Shown here piece by piece: positions 63,762-64,000 of a DNA stretch of 64,000 nt. The stretch's first letter is position 1, and every line of letters begins with the position of its first letter. The notes beneath the pieces are model-generated. The model was not told the origin of the DNA. It ran no database searches and worked only from the letters and a program-made list of their open reading frames with translations. This DNA comes from Allobosea psychrotolerans (GTDB lineage Bacteria; Pseudomonadota; Alphaproteobacteria; Rhizobiales; Beijerinckiaceae), in the NCBI RefSeq assembly GCF_002917105.1, contig NZ_PQFZ01000027.1:1-64000 (forward strand), written 5' to 3'. Both the position numbers and the translations under genes were made by a program.

Positions 63762-64000
63762 TCAGGCCCGGTGGAAGGCGGCGTCCTGCTGGTCCTCGCC
63801 ACCATCCAGCTCAAAGGCGAAGCCGCCATTGGCGACCTTTTTCGCGGCGCGGACAGGCGCCTTCCTCGGCTGGATCGCGGCGGCCATGCTGGACGCCTTG
63901 CCACGCAGCTGCTTGACCGCCTTGTCGACGTTAGCCGGCCGCACCGGCGCCGCGCGCCCGCCGTGATCGTCGATCCTGAAGAATGCGATTGTCGTCTGGA
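63762..64000 (-). CDS. C-terminal end of a methyl-accepting chemotaxis protein (partial)
   Basis: The frame is open from the window edge to the stop at 63762. It gives about 78 residues starting Thr-Thr-Ile-Ala-Phe-Phe-Arg-Ile-Asp and ending in a basic then acidic tail (Gly-Gly-Glu-Asp-Gln-Gln-Asp-Ala-Ala-Phe). The Ile-Ala-Phe-Phe-Arg phrase is typical just after the signalling domain of Alphaproteobacterial receptors. It is 82 bp upstream of cheW on the same strand, as expected for a receptor leading a che operon. Confidence 0.7.
   Translation of the reverse strand, partial: QTTIAFFRIDDHGGRAAPVRPANVDKAVKQLRGKASSMAAAIQPRKAPVRAAKKVANGGFAFELDGGEDQQDAAFHRA

Overview
This is a GC-rich, gene-dense chromosomal segment of an alphaproteobacterium. 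The gene set and the repeats point to Hyphomicrobiales (Rhizobiales), with a Bosea-like relative as the best guess: a SAM-II-type riboswitch, pstSCAB-phoU-phoB, a LuxI/LuxR pair beside uvrB, several ABC importers, and palindromic intergenic repeats typical of the order. The genus is inference; no rRNA or other marker lies in the window. I saw no tRNA, rRNA, CRISPR array, complete insertion sequence or prophage. The window reads as ordinary core and accessory chromosome.

Layout. 0.1-4 kb: periplasmic thiol redox pair (ScsB/DsbD-like reductase and a redoxin), then a short-chain dehydrogenase (SDR). 4-7.2 kb: a nitrate/sulfonate/taurine-type ABC importer, divergent from an Lrp/AsnC regulator. 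7.3-9.1 kb: SDR and ketopantoate-reductase-like pair. 9.2-18.3 kb: a peptide or amide utilisation cluster made of isoaspartyl peptidase, family-5 binding protein, MarR regulator, creatininase-family hydrolase, Dpp/Opp-type permeases and ATPases, and a NodB-type deacetylase/imidase. 18.4-20.8 kb: a proline/alanine-rich OmpA-like protein and a small YjfB-like protein. 20.9-24.4 kb: TPP riboswitch and thiC-thiM-thiE. 24.6-29.1 kb: a secreted LprI-like protein, then dnaK-dnaJ with a heat-shock-type promoter. 29.2-33.3 kb: CsbD, a helix-turn-helix regulator divergent from a small membrane protein, and a phytase-like secreted protein.

33.3-36.9 kb holds the most interesting locus. A methionine importer operon (metN-metI-metQ) is preceded by two small genes, a 22-codon leader ORF ending Cys-Cys-Arg-Arg, and a structure matching a SAM-II riboswitch. 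37-38 kb: a DUF2946-like protein and a PCu(A)C copper chaperone. 38-43.3 kb: DapA-like aldolase with an FAH-family enzyme, a cold-shock protein, Bcr/CflA efflux pump, GST and a tail-anchored unknown. 43.5-47 kb: orphan polar amino-acid binding protein, SpoIIAA-like protein, a second ketopantoate-reductase-like gene and a small secreted protein. 47.3-52.1 kb: uvrB divergent from luxR-luxI and an unknown gene overlapping luxI. 52.4-59.2 kb: flavoprotein, then pstS-pstC-pstA-pstB-phoU-phoB behind a Pho box. 59.4-64 kb: a chemosensory operon (partial chemoreceptor, cheW, cheR, cheB and an atypical soluble receptor-like protein).

Repeats are a second theme. Three copies of a roughly 115-bp inverted element, two 220-bp copies of a multi-hairpin element with a compensatory stem change, four RIME-like elements and many short GC-rich hairpins occupy most gaps between operons.
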